This document shows positions 19,263 through 28,062 of a stretch of DNA of 64,000 nucleotides, in pieces. The stretch comes from Pseudobutyrivibrio sp. UBA3626 (GTDB taxonomy: Bacteria > Bacillota > Clostridia > Lachnospirales > Lachnospiraceae), in contig DFLF01000016.1 in NCBI GenBank assembly GCA_002373675.1, positions 215,015 to 279,014 on the forward strand. The letters are read 5' to 3'. A program made the translations under genes and the position numbers. The number at the start of each line of letters is the position of its first letter. Position 1 is the first letter of the stretch. The notes beneath the pieces are model-generated. The model worked only from the letters and a program-made list of their open reading frames with translations. It ran no database searches and was not told the DNA's origin.

Positions 19263-20201
19263 TTGGGAAAGTATGTATTAAAAAGGGTATTACAGTTGAT
19301 ACCTGTACTTATTGGAATAACTTTTCTTACATTTCTTATGATGCATGCTGCAGGTTCAGATGCTATCACAGAGATGTATTCTAATAAAGGAGCAGTTAGT
19401 CAGGAGATTATAGATGCAAAGAGGGCTGAGCTTGGATTAGACAAGCCCTTTTTGGTGCAATATTTTACCTGGCTGGGTGGAATATTGACGGGTGATATGG
19501 GTGTGAGCTATGTATCAGGTAAGAATGTGTTTGATACATTTATATCCAAATTACCTGCTACACTTCTCCTTACTCTTTTGTCTATTGTTGCAACAGTCAT
19601 AATATCTATTCCCCTGGGAATACTTATGGCTGTAAAGCAGAACAAATTCACAGATTATATTCTAAGAGTCTTAAGCTTTGTAGGTAATTCACTGCCCAAT
19701 TTCTTTGTTGCGCTTGTTCTTATGGAAATATTTGCCATTAAGTTAGGGTGGCTTCCGGTAATTTCGGCGGGAACAAGTGTAGAATCTGCTATTATGCCTA
19801 CACTTACGCTTGCAATCGCCATGTCTGCGAAATATATGAGACAGGTTCGTGCAGCAGTGCTTGAGGAGCTGAATAAGGATTATGTAGTTGGTGCAAAGGC
19901 AAGAGGTATAAGCCATAAGGTGGTTCTATGGAAGAGTGTTCTTCGCTGTGCAATGGTCACAATTATAACCCTGCTTGCAATTTCAATAGGAAGTCTACTT
20001 GGAGGAACAGCTATTATAGAATCCATATTTATGTGGGATGGAGTTGGTAAGCTTGCGGTTGATGCCATTACTATGCGTGATTATCCACTTATTGAGGCTT
20101 ATGTGGTTTGGCTTGCGATTATATATGTGATTGTCAATCTGATAGCAGATCTTCTGTATCATGCTCTTGACCCAAGAATAAGAATTGAGGAGGAGCACTA
20201 A
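19263..20201 (+). CDS. ABC importer permease, nickel/peptide type (NikB/DppB)
   Basis: A 312-residue inner-membrane permease with the N-terminal signature YVLKRVLQLIPVLIGITFLTFLMM and six predicted helices. The EAA-like coupling loop (NKDYVVGAKARGISHKVVLWKSVLR) is near residue 205. It starts with TTG, 11 bases after GGGAG. Its last codons contain the GAGGAGGAG ribosome site of the next permease, and its stop overlaps the next start (TAATG), so translation is coupled. Substrate assignment to nickel comes only from likeness to NikB-type operons. Confidence 0.85.
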   Translation: MGKYVLKRVLQLIPVLIGITFLTFLMMHAAGSDAITEMYSNKGAVSQEIIDAKRAELGLDKPFLVQYFTWLGGILTGDMGVSYVSGKNVFDTFISKLPATLLLTLLSIVATVIISIPLGILMAVKQNKFTDYILRVLSFVGNSLPNFFVALVLMEIFAIKLGWLPVISAGTSVESAIMPTLTLAIAMSAKYMRQVRAAVLEELNKDYVVGAKARGISHKVVLWKSVLRCAMVTIITLLAISIGSLLGGTAIIESIFMWDGVGKLAVDAITMRDYPLIEAYVVWLAIIYVIVNLIADLLYHALDPRIRIEEEH

Positions 20202-21022
20202 TGAAGAAGATGAAGATCAACACTAAGAAAAAACTTATCTTTTTCGGTACGCTCGCTGTTCTTTTGCTTGTTTTTTCGATTTTTAGTGAGTATCTCACTC
20301 CGTATGATCCGTACGAACAGGACTTAAGTATTGCCAAGCAGGCGCCGAGTGCCGAGCACCTGTTAGGTACTGACAGATATGGAAGAGATATGCTTTCACG
20401 TGTAATTATAGGAAGTCAGGCGAGTATATATTCAACTCTTATACTTGTAGCGGTTATAACAATTATAGGAACAATTATCGGAATTATATGTGGATTAAGT
20501 GGTAAAGCTGTTGATGTGATACTTATGAGAATTTCAGATATATTTCTAGCTTTTCCAGGACTTGTATTTGCCCTTGCAATTGCAGGTGTATTAGGAGGCG
20601 GAATACATAATGCCATTATAGCATTGGCGGCGGTTAGCTGGCCGAAGTTCGCAAGATTGGCGCGAAGTCAGACATTGGCTATCAAAGAGACAGCCTTCAT
20701 AGAGGCGTCAAAGCTATCGGGTACAGGAGTATTCAAGATGGTCTTTAAGCACATACTTCCTAATATTATTGGACCGATTCTTGTTACGGCAGTTCTTGAT
20801 ATAGGAACAATGATGATGGAGTTGGCAGGTCTTTCCTTCCTGGGATTAGGTGCCAAGCCACCAATCGCTGAGTGGGGAAGTATGATGAGTGATGCAAGGT
20901 CAATGTTAGCAACAGCTCCTTGGATAGTAATGGCACCGGGTATTGCGATTTTCATCTCGGTTATGATTTTCAACCTTCTAGGTGACACTCTGCGAGACTT
21001 CGCCGACCCGAAGGGGAGGTAA
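20201..21022 (+). CDS. ABC importer permease, nickel/peptide type (NikC/DppC)
   Basis: A 273-residue partner permease. The N-terminal helix is followed by the DppC/NikC segment LTPYDPYEQD and EHLLGTDRYGRDMLSRVI. The coupling loop TAFIEASKLSGTGVFKMVFKHILPN lies near 170, then GLSFLGLGAKPPIAEWGSM. It forms the membrane channel with the preceding protein, and the two following ATPases energise it. The start overlaps the preceding stop. Confidence 0.88.
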   Translation: MKKMKINTKKKLIFFGTLAVLLLVFSIFSEYLTPYDPYEQDLSIAKQAPSAEHLLGTDRYGRDMLSRVIIGSQASIYSTLILVAVITIIGTIIGIICGLSGKAVDVILMRISDIFLAFPGLVFALAIAGVLGGGIHNAIIALAAVSWPKFARLARSQTLAIKETAFIEASKLSGTGVFKMVFKHILPNIIGPILVTAVLDIGTMMMELAGLSFLGLGAKPPIAEWGSMMSDARSMLATAPWIVMAPGIAIFISVMIFNLLGDTLRDFADPKGR

Positions 21023-21028
21023 AATGTA

Positions 21029-21814
21029 ATGAAAAATATAATCAGTTATGACAATGTAGAAATTAAATATGGAGATAATATTGCAGTAACTGATATTAGC
21101 TTCGGGGTGGGGAAAGGCGAGATACTTGGTATCGTCGGCGAATCCGGCTCCGGCAAATCCACCATCATCAAAGCAGCCATGGGACTCCTTGGTGAAGGTG
21201 GAACAGTCAGCGGCGGCGACATATTATACAATAATAGAAGCCTCCTTAATGTCAGTAAAAAAGAACGCTTGAACATCAATGGTCCGGAGCTTGGAATGAT
21301 ATTTCAGTTCGCAGGAAGCAGTTTCTGCCCGGTAAGAAAAATCGGCACTCAACTATACGAAGTAGTCAAGGCTCATAAGGACATTTCCAAGGAAGAGTTT
21401 CATTCTCAGGTCAATGAATTGTTAGATAAACTGGGTTTTGAAGATACTGTAAGGATATTGGAAAGCTATCCAAATGAGCTGTCAGGCGGTATGCAGCAGA
21501 GAGTTGGAATTGTAGCTGCAATGCTCCTTAACCCCAAGGTGCTTCTTGCAGATGAGCCCACATCAGCTATGGACGTTACCATTCAGAAGCAGGCTGTTGA
21601 AGAGATGCTTAAGGTAAGGGATGTATTTGGTACATCAATTATTCTTGTTACACATAATATCGGTGTAGTGAATGCTATGGCAGATAATTTACTTGTACTA
21701 AGACATGGACATATCGTTGAGATGGGTAAGACCGATGATGTAATTAATAATCCTAGTGAGGATTATACTAAGAAGTTAATGGAAGCAGTTCCTAGAATTA
21801 AGGTGTCAAATTAG
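21029..21814 (+). CDS. ABC importer ATPase (NikD/DppD type)
   Basis: A 261-residue ATPase with Walker A GESGSGKST (near 36), Q-loop MIFQF, signature LSGGMQQR (near 150), Walker B VLLADEPTSAMD and the switch His in LVTHN. It lacks the long C-terminal oligopeptide signature region of OppD, which fits the shorter NikD class. A stretch around 21115-21350 uses more C-ending codons (GGC, TCC, ATC) than the rest of the gene. ATG follows GGGGAGG by 8 bases. It abuts the next ATPase gene directly. Confidence 0.88.
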   Translation: MKNIISYDNVEIKYGDNIAVTDISFGVGKGEILGIVGESGSGKSTIIKAAMGLLGEGGTVSGGDILYNNRSLLNVSKKERLNINGPELGMIFQFAGSSFCPVRKIGTQLYEVVKAHKDISKEEFHSQVNELLDKLGFEDTVRILESYPNELSGGMQQRVGIVAAMLLNPKVLLADEPTSAMDVTIQKQAVEEMLKVRDVFGTSIILVTHNIGVVNAMADNLLVLRHGHIVEMGKTDDVINNPSEDYTKKLMEAVPRIKVSN

Positions 21815-22570
21815 ATGGATAATATTTTAGAAGTAAAGAATCTTAATTGTATATTTAATAAGGGAAGGAAGACACAGGTCAATGCGCTTAAGGATGTAAG
21901 CTTTGAGCTTAAGGCTGGAGAATGTCTTGGGATAATTGGAGAGAGTGGCAGTGGCAAGAGTACATCTGCCAGAATTATAACAAGGCTTGTGAAGGCATCG
22001 GATGGAGAAGTTGTTATTGATGGCAGAAGCTCAAGTGATATATCTAATAAGGAGTTATACAAGATAGTCCAGATGGTATTTCAGACTCCTGTAGAATCAT
22101 TCAACCCAAGGGTAAAGCTGGGAGACGGAGTAGGTGAAAGCCTTAGAAATAACGGCGTATCCAAGAGTGAGACGAAGGAGAGAGTAGAGAAGCTGCTTGT
22201 GGAATGTGGTCTTCCTAAGGAATACTATGACAAATACCCACACGAGGTAAGCGGTGGAGAATGTCAGAGGGCTGCGATTGCAAGGGCCCTTGCCAATGAG
22301 CCTAAGATATTAATATGTGATGAGGCAACATCATCTCTTGATGTAACAGTGCAAAAAGAGATTATAGCTCTTCTTAACGGAATAAGAGAAAAAAGGGGAA
22401 GTGACATTTCCATAATGTTCATAAGTCATGATATTGCATTGGTTCAGCAGTTCTGTGACAAGGTTGTGGTTATGAACAAAGGACAGGTGGTTGAAAAAGG
22501 AGATGCTAACGAGATAATTATGAATTCAAAAGAAGATTATACGAAGAAGTTAATTGCTTCAGTGCTATAG
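21815..22570 (+). CDS. ABC importer ATPase (NikE/DppF type)
   Basis: A 251-residue second ATPase with Walker A GESGSGKST, Q-loop MVFQTP, signature VSGGECQR, Walker B ILICDEATSSLD and the H-loop FISHD. It starts on the base after the stop of the first ATPase. DppF/NikE-type proteins pair with the DppD/NikD type as a heterodimer on the two permeases. It is 40 bases from the binding-protein gene, which has its own strong ribosome site. Confidence 0.9.
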   Translation: MDNILEVKNLNCIFNKGRKTQVNALKDVSFELKAGECLGIIGESGSGKSTSARIITRLVKASDGEVVIDGRSSSDISNKELYKIVQMVFQTPVESFNPRVKLGDGVGESLRNNGVSKSETKERVEKLLVECGLPKEYYDKYPHEVSGGECQRAAIARALANEPKILICDEATSSLDVTVQKEIIALLNGIREKRGSDISIMFISHDIALVQQFCDKVVVMNKGQVVEKGDANEIIMNSKEDYTKKLIASVL

Positions 22571-22610
22571 ATCTTCTTGGAGAATAAATAACATTTAAGG
22601 GAGGAAAGAC

Positions 22611-24161
22611 ATGAAGAAGAAAATAACCTTAGTAGTGGCTATCATGATGATAGCAGTTATGGTAGTAGGTTGCGGATGTCAGAATTCGTCAACTAATGCT
22701 AATAAAGAAATGACTATTGGCGATACTACCTTCAATGCAGAGAATTGGGAAGAGACAGTTAATCCGCACAACACTTATAATGGATGGGCTTGTATCCGTT
22801 ACGGCGTAGGTGAGACATTAGTTCACTACACCGACGATATGAAGCTTGAGCCATGGCTTGCTGATAAGTGGGAGAATGATGGAGCCAATAAGTGGACTAT
22901 TACACTCCACAACGGAATTAAGTTCTCAAGTGGAAGAGATATGGATGCTAACGCCGTAAAAGAATGCTTTGAGCACCTGTTGGCTACACATGACAGAGCA
23001 CCTTCTGATACTAAGATTGCAAGTATGGAAGCAAACGGCAATGTGCTTACAATTACTACAAGCGAGCCTAATCCTGCACTTATGAATTATCTCGGAGACC
23101 CATATGCATGTATTATTGATATGGCTGCAAGTAATATGGAGACAGGAGTAGTTGCAGGTACAGGTCCATATGTAGTACAGGAAATGGTAACAGATGACCA
23201 TCTTACACTTGCTCCTAATAAGACATATTGGAATGGAACACCTAAGCTTAGCAAGCTCACAATCAAGACAATATCTGATGGTGATACATTATCAGCAGCA
23301 TTACAGTCCGGTGATATTGATGCAGCTTATGGTATGGCTTATGAGTCATATCCTAACTTTGAGAATAGCAAATATCAGTTCTCAAGCATTCAGACATCAA
23401 GAGCATTCTTTGCTTCAATGAATATGACAAGTCCTGTAATTCAAGATAAGGCTGTAAGAGAAGCAGTTGCATACGGTATTAACAAAGAAGGATTTGTTAA
23501 GACACTTCTTAGTGGTCATGGTGTAGCCGGTAATGGAGCATTCCCTGATGGATTCAGTGACTTTGGTGGAGACAAGGTAACAACTGCTAAGAAATATGAT
23601 GCTAATAAAGCTAAGCAGACATTAGAAGCTGCCGGATGGGTTGATAGCGATGGAGACGGAATCCGTGAGAAGAACGGACAGAAGCTTGTAATTAGATGGT
23701 TGACATATCCATCTCGTCAGGAATTACCACTTCTTGCTGAATCAGTTCAGGCATCACTTAAGGATATAGGAATTGAAGTTGAAGTAAATAATACAGCTAA
23801 TCGTAGACAATTCTTGAAGGATATGGGTTCATGGGATATCTACGCATCAGCGTTAGTTACAGCACCTTCAGGTGATCCACAGTACTTCTTTACAACAAGC
23901 TGTGTTCCCGGCAATGATTATAACTTCGGAGCGTATGACAATCCTGAAGTTACCAAGATGGTAGAAGATTTATCCAAGGAATTTGATAGTTCCAAGAGAG
24001 CGAAGCTGGCAGTAGATTTACAGAATAAGATTCTTGAGGATGATGCATATGTATTCTGTTCATTCTTACAGATGAATATGATTTCTAAATCTAATGTTAA
24101 GAATTATACAGCTCATGCCTGCGATTATTACGAGGTAACAGCTGACTTGGATATTGAATAG
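22611..24161 (+). CDS. ABC importer solute-binding lipoprotein (NikA/DppA, SBP_bac_5 family)
   Basis: A 516-residue extracytoplasmic binding protein. The signal peptide ends in a lipobox-like VVGCGC (Cys about 21 or 23), so it is anchored to the outer face of the membrane. Family-5 segments visible are WKITLHNGIKFSSG-like text near 90, GTGPYVVQEM near 185 and WNGTPKLSKLTIK. It is the last gene of the importer operon. Nickel, a metal chelate or a peptide could be the ligand; sequence alone does not decide. A perfect terminator follows at 24193. Confidence 0.88.
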   Translation: MKKKITLVVAIMMIAVMVVGCGCQNSSTNANKEMTIGDTTFNAENWEETVNPHNTYNGWACIRYGVGETLVHYTDDMKLEPWLADKWENDGANKWTITLHNGIKFSSGRDMDANAVKECFEHLLATHDRAPSDTKIASMEANGNVLTITTSEPNPALMNYLGDPYACIIDMAASNMETGVVAGTGPYVVQEMVTDDHLTLAPNKTYWNGTPKLSKLTIKTISDGDTLSAALQSGDIDAAYGMAYESYPNFENSKYQFSSIQTSRAFFASMNMTSPVIQDKAVREAVAYGINKEGFVKTLLSGHGVAGNGAFPDGFSDFGGDKVTTAKKYDANKAKQTLEAAGWVDSDGDGIREKNGQKLVIRWLTYPSRQELPLLAESVQASLKDIGIEVEVNNTANRRQFLKDMGSWDIYASALVTAPSGDPQYFFTTSCVPGNDYNFGAYDNPEVTKMVEDLSKEFDSSKRAKLAVDLQNKILEDDAYVFCSFLQMNMISKSNVKNYTAHACDYYEVTADLDIE

Positions 24162-24192
24162 AAATAAGAAATCGTGCGTTACTAATATGTGT

Positions 24193-24226
24193 CCTCCTTA
24201 CCGAACAAGTGGTAAGGAGGGTTTTT
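24193..24226 (+). terminator. Intrinsic terminator of the importer operon
   Basis: CCTCCTTACC (24193-24202) and GGTAAGGAGG (24211-24220) form a perfect 10-bp stem followed by GTTTTT. The right arm contains a ribosome-site-like GGAGG about 20 bases before the next gene's start. Confidence 0.92.
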
Positions 24227-24241
24227 AAAAGTGAGATTTTT

Positions 24242-25192
24242 ATGAGCAATTTGGATATAGCAGGACATAGTCTTGCTGCTGGAAAGACAATAAAAGATCA
24301 TATTCATGTAAGGGGAACTGAGATACATATACCACACGTTGTATTATGTGGAAAAAAACCGGGTAAGACAGTTGTAATAACAGCCGGAATACACAATGCT
24401 GAGTATATAGGAATTCAGGCGGCAATAGAGCTTTCCCAGGAGATAGAACCCGATGATATAAGTGGCAATATCGTTATAATTCCACTTGTGAACAGATCGG
24501 GATTTGAGAATAGAACCATGTCTTATGTATATGAGGATGGAAAGAATCTCAATAGAGTATTTCCGGGAAATGAAGATGGTACAGTAGCCGAAAAGCTGGC
24601 GAAGGTTGTATTTGATGAATTCATTATTCATGCAGATGCTTATATCGACCTTCATTGTGGCGATGGCTTTGAGACCCTTGAGCCATATATATATTATGTG
24701 GGGGAAGCTCCATGTAAGACGGTGGCAAAGGAGATGACCGACTGCGTAGATACAAAGTATAGGGTGCGTTCTAGATGTATATCTAGTGGTGCTTATAATG
24801 AAGCATCAATGAGAGGTATACCAAGTGTTCTTATAGAAAGAGGTCAGTTAAGTCTAATAAAAGAAGAGGAGGTTAAGGCGGATAAAAGAGATGTAGTTAA
24901 CATCCTAAGATACCTTGGAGTGTTGGAGGGACAACATGATATATATCCTAAAATAGACATCTTAGAATATAGTAATGATGCCCCTGCAACAGGATGCTGG
25001 TACCCTAAAATGAAGGTAGGGGACAGCTTCAGAGAAGGTGATATATTCGGTGAAATCAGAGATTATTTCGGTAAAGTTATTCATACAGCAGTAGCCACAG
25101 AGGATGGCGTTCTTATACACCAGTGTTCATCTCTGAGTATAATCAAGGATGGTCCTATGGTGACTTACGGTGTTGCTACACTGCCACAATGA
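24242..25192 (+). CDS. Succinylglutamate desuccinylase/aspartoacylase family zinc hydrolase
   Basis: A 316-residue M14-like metallohydrolase of the AstE/AspA superfamily. Zinc-binding elements are ITAGIHNAEYIGIQAA (His and Glu, near 55) and DLHCGDGFETLEPYIYY (His, near 140). The C-terminal part has a beta-rich domain. The family removes acyl groups from amino acids or cuts amide bonds; the substrate here is unknown. The ATG at 24242 has only a weak ribosome site. Its 3' end overlaps the convergent degV gene by 17 bases. Confidence 0.8.
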   Translation: MSNLDIAGHSLAAGKTIKDHIHVRGTEIHIPHVVLCGKKPGKTVVITAGIHNAEYIGIQAAIELSQEIEPDDISGNIVIIPLVNRSGFENRTMSYVYEDGKNLNRVFPGNEDGTVAEKLAKVVFDEFIIHADAYIDLHCGDGFETLEPYIYYVGEAPCKTVAKEMTDCVDTKYRVRSRCISSGAYNEASMRGIPSVLIERGQLSLIKEEEVKADKRDVVNILRYLGVLEGQHDIYPKIDILEYSNDAPATGCWYPKMKVGDSFREGDIFGEIRDYFGKVIHTAVATEDGVLIHQCSSLSIIKDGPMVTYGVATLPQ

Positions 25193-26027
25193 CGCCACCC
25201 TGGTTGGCATACATGCTTGATAGACCAGACATATTTACTACAATAATGTCTTTAAAGTTACCAAGCATCTCTAATCTCTTCTTGGCAAAGTCTGCTCTTT
25301 CGGGACAATTACAATGAGATATAGCAATAACCTTGTCTTCAGGATTAGAGGTTGCATTAATAACCTTTTCTATCATCTTACTGATTGCACCATTAGAGCC
25401 ACGTCCTTGTCCTGCGTTATATATAGCACCCTCATGAGTTGAAGCCATAATGGGTTTTATATTAAGTGTTGATACAATACCGGCTTTTAAGGAACTGATA
25501 CGGCCTGTCTTAACAAATGTCTCTAAAGTATCAAGTACAAAGAATGTATGCATTGATTTGATATGCTTTTCAACTTTACTAACAACTTCCTCAAAGGAAT
25601 AACCTGCCTCTTCAAATTCCTGCACCTTTAGTCCTATAAGAGTCTCTCCAATAGAAGCAGACTTGGAGTTAAATACATGAATATTCTTGGGATTATCTAT
25701 ATGTTCTTCATTATAGAGTTCTGCGCCAAGTACAGCACTGTTGTATGAACCGCTTAGTTCACCGCTGAGTGTAATAATATATATATTCTGAGCGTCTCCT
25801 TCGCATGATTGCATATAACTGTCTGGGCTAGGACAAGCTGATTTTGGCCCCTTAATGCTGTTTTTTACTCTTGTTAAAAAGTCTAATTGATCAAAGTTCT
25901 CATCATCAACAAAAGTCTCTCCGTCAATATCAATTGATAAAGGAACATTGCTAAAATGTCCGTCTTTCTTTAATTCCTCAGGTAATTCTCCAGAACTATC
26001 GATTACGATTTTATAATTGTTATTCAT
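25176..26027 (-). CDS. DegV family fatty-acid-binding protein
   Basis: A 283-residue DegV protein. Members bind fatty acids for the FakA/FakB kinase system, which feeds exogenous fatty acids into phospholipid synthesis. Family features are KIVIDSSGELP at the start, TITLSGELSGSYNSA-like text near 90 (IITLSGELSGSYNS), KSASIGETLIG, LETFVKTGRISSLKA and ISHCNCPERA. The ATG at 26027 follows AGGAGGATTAACC, so the longer frame to 26099 is not used. It is a single gene, convergent with the hydrolase gene. Confidence 0.92.
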   Translation of the reverse strand: MNNNYKIVIDSSGELPEELKKDGHFSNVPLSIDIDGETFVDDENFDQLDFLTRVKNSIKGPKSACPSPDSYMQSCEGDAQNIYIITLSGELSGSYNSAVLGAELYNEEHIDNPKNIHVFNSKSASIGETLIGLKVQEFEEAGYSFEEVVSKVEKHIKSMHTFFVLDTLETFVKTGRISSLKAGIVSTLNIKPIMASTHEGAIYNAGQGRGSNGAISKMIEKVINATSNPEDKVIAISHCNCPERADFAKKRLEMLGNFKDIIVVNMSGLSSMYANQGGVIVAV

Positions 26028-26212
26028 GGTTAATCCTCCTTGATAATGTTTCATTATGAGTTTTAAATCACATTTGGTGTAAAAGTAACAAAAACTCAAA
26101 CAAAAAGTTAACGTTTCTTTTTGACGCGGTTTTCATTACCACATCATAATATCATCAAAACCATAATTATGCAATACTTATTTTGAAAAAATTATCAAGT
26201 TGTACATAATAA

Positions 26213-26221
26213 TGGTATAAT
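26213..26221 (+). promoter_or_regulatory. Extended -10 promoter before alpha/beta hydrolase
   Basis: TGGTATAAT (TG-N-TATAAT) lies 24 bases before the hydrolase start. No good -35 is at 17 bases, which fits an extended -10 promoter. Confidence 0.45.
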
Positions 26222-26244
26222 AGATTTAATTTGGAGGATGTGAA

Positions 26245-27048
26245 ATGATTGGAAAAGTAGAGACAGAAGATTTTAAGATGAATTACGCAAAGTTTGGCTC
26301 TGGTAATAAGACACTAGTTATTGTTCCGGGATTATCACTTAGGCCGGTAACTCCATTTGCTATTGCAATTGAGAACGCTTATGACATTTTCAAGGAAGAA
26401 TATACAATATATTTATTAGATAGAAGGGATAAAGCCCCTGATAATTATTTGAGCCGGGATATGGCAAGGGATACATATGTGGCTCTCCAAAGTCTGGGAG
26501 TTGATAAAGCATATTTTATAGGGGCATCACAAGGCGGTTCTATAGTCATGGAATTATCCATAATGCATCCTGAGATGGTAGAAGCTATTGCCGTTGCATC
26601 ATCCGCTGCTTATGTTAATGAGATGTCCCATAGTATACTTGATAATTGGATTGACCTGGCAAAAAAGAGAGATGCAATTGGGCTTGCAACGCATATGGTG
26701 GATGTGGTTTATTCTACCAATATGTCTTCCCATACAAAAAAGGGATATATCAATTCCTTTAAAGATTTGAAAGAAGAAGAATTTATACAATTTATAAATC
26801 TTTGCATTGGATTTGGGACATATGATATAAGAAGTAAGCTTTCTTCTATAACTTGTCCTGCTATTGTAGTAGGATGTGAAGGAGACAGAGTGTTTGGAGA
26901 CGGTGCATCAAGAGAGATTTATGAAGGGATTTCTTCTAATAATGATAGGTGTGAACTCCTAATCTATGATGATAGATATGGTCACGCTGTATACGACGAG
27001 GCAGATGATTTTAAGAAGAAGATATATGATTTTTTTGATAAATACTAA
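26245..27048 (+). CDS. Alpha/beta hydrolase
   Basis: A 267-residue alpha/beta-hydrolase-fold protein. The nucleophile elbow is GASQGGS (Ser near 94), an early strand-loop is IVPGLSLRP, and the likely catalytic His is in YGHAVYDE near the end, with Asp in the segment before it. No signal peptide is present. The substrate cannot be predicted. ATG follows GGAGG. It may be co-transcribed with the following binding-protein and symporter genes. Confidence 0.82.
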   Translation: MIGKVETEDFKMNYAKFGSGNKTLVIVPGLSLRPVTPFAIAIENAYDIFKEEYTIYLLDRRDKAPDNYLSRDMARDTYVALQSLGVDKAYFIGASQGGSIVMELSIMHPEMVEAIAVASSAAYVNEMSHSILDNWIDLAKKRDAIGLATHMVDVVYSTNMSSHTKKGYINSFKDLKEEEFIQFINLCIGFGTYDIRSKLSSITCPAIVVGCEGDRVFGDGASREIYEGISSNNDRCELLIYDDRYGHAVYDEADDFKKKIYDFFDKY

Positions 27049-27075
27049 TTGTTAAGTGGGGGAGGAATAATTCAT

Positions 27076-28047
27076 ATGAATATCACGAGAATATATAGAA
27101 GGGTACTCTTATCATTTGTCCTGGGTTTGGTCATGATTATTATCTCTTCATGTTCATGTGCTACAAATACGGCTGGAATCAGACTGGGAACTGGCGGTAA
27201 GGGAGGAATGTATTATAATTATGGTGAAGCTCTTTCGGATATTGATTCTGCCATATCATTAAAGTCCACAGCTGGTTCTTCGGCAAATTTAAGGCTTTTG
27301 GATAAAGGTTTTGTTGACGCTGCAATAGTGCAAAGTGATAGTATAGATATTTCCAGTATGAACTGTTCAGCACTAACCGGGCTATATACGGAAGCAGTTC
27401 AGCTGGTCGTCAGGACAGATTCAGGAATTAATAGTATTAATGATCTTCGTGGGAAACGCGTATCATTAGGGGAGGAAGAATCAGGAGTTGTTCGTAATGC
27501 TCATCAATTACTTCTGACAGCGGGCATGACGATAGATGATATTAATGCTGTAAATCTTTCTTTCGCAAATGAAAAAGAAGCACTTGAGAAGGGCGAGATT
27601 GACGCATTTTTCTGTACTGCTGGTGCGCCTACCAATATAGTTAGAGATGTTATTAAGTCTGGCAAAGCAAAGATTATTGGTTTTGATGATGATGTACTTA
27701 ATCGTCTTATGAACCTTTATCCTGGATATAATGAATGTGTAATACCCAAAGGAACATATGAAGGACAGGATAGCGATATAAGAACCGTTGGCGTTAGAGC
27801 AATCATGGTGGTAAATCCTGAAATGGATGATGAGACTGCAACGCGTCTTATAACAGAGATATTTGATAATAGTGAAATGCTTAATTCGCAGATTGTTACA
27901 GATGGGGCTCTTGATGGAGAACATGCTGTGATGTCTGTAGGTATCCCTTTTCATTCGGCAGCAGCGGCCTATTTAGAAAAAAAAGGAGTTAAAGTTGCTA
28001 AATGGGCAGGAAAGAAGACTGCAATTGTCTTTGGAAGTCAGGATTAG
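27076..28047 (+). CDS. TAXI-family TRAP-type solute-binding lipoprotein
   Basis: A 323-residue extracytoplasmic binding protein. A signal peptide ends in a lipobox-like IISSC (near 22). The TAXI signature is RLGTGGKGGMYYNYGEAL, with later LDKGFVDAAIVQSD and LRGKRVSLGEEESGVVRNA. TAXI proteins bind glutamate-like or other organic acids for TRAP transporters, but no TRAP permease is beside it; a GltS-type symporter follows by 15 bases. ATG 27076 follows GGGGAGGA; the frame upstream to 27049 has no ribosome site. Confidence 0.86.
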   Translation: MNITRIYRRVLLSFVLGLVMIIISSCSCATNTAGIRLGTGGKGGMYYNYGEALSDIDSAISLKSTAGSSANLRLLDKGFVDAAIVQSDSIDISSMNCSALTGLYTEAVQLVVRTDSGINSINDLRGKRVSLGEEESGVVRNAHQLLLTAGMTIDDINAVNLSFANEKEALEKGEIDAFFCTAGAPTNIVRDVIKSGKAKIIGFDDDVLNRLMNLYPGYNECVIPKGTYEGQDSDIRTVGVRAIMVVNPEMDDETATRLITEIFDNSEMLNSQIVTDGALDGEHAVMSVGIPFHSAAAAYLEKKGVKVAKWAGKKTAIVFGSQD

Positions 28048-28062
28048 AAGGGGGTACTTTAT

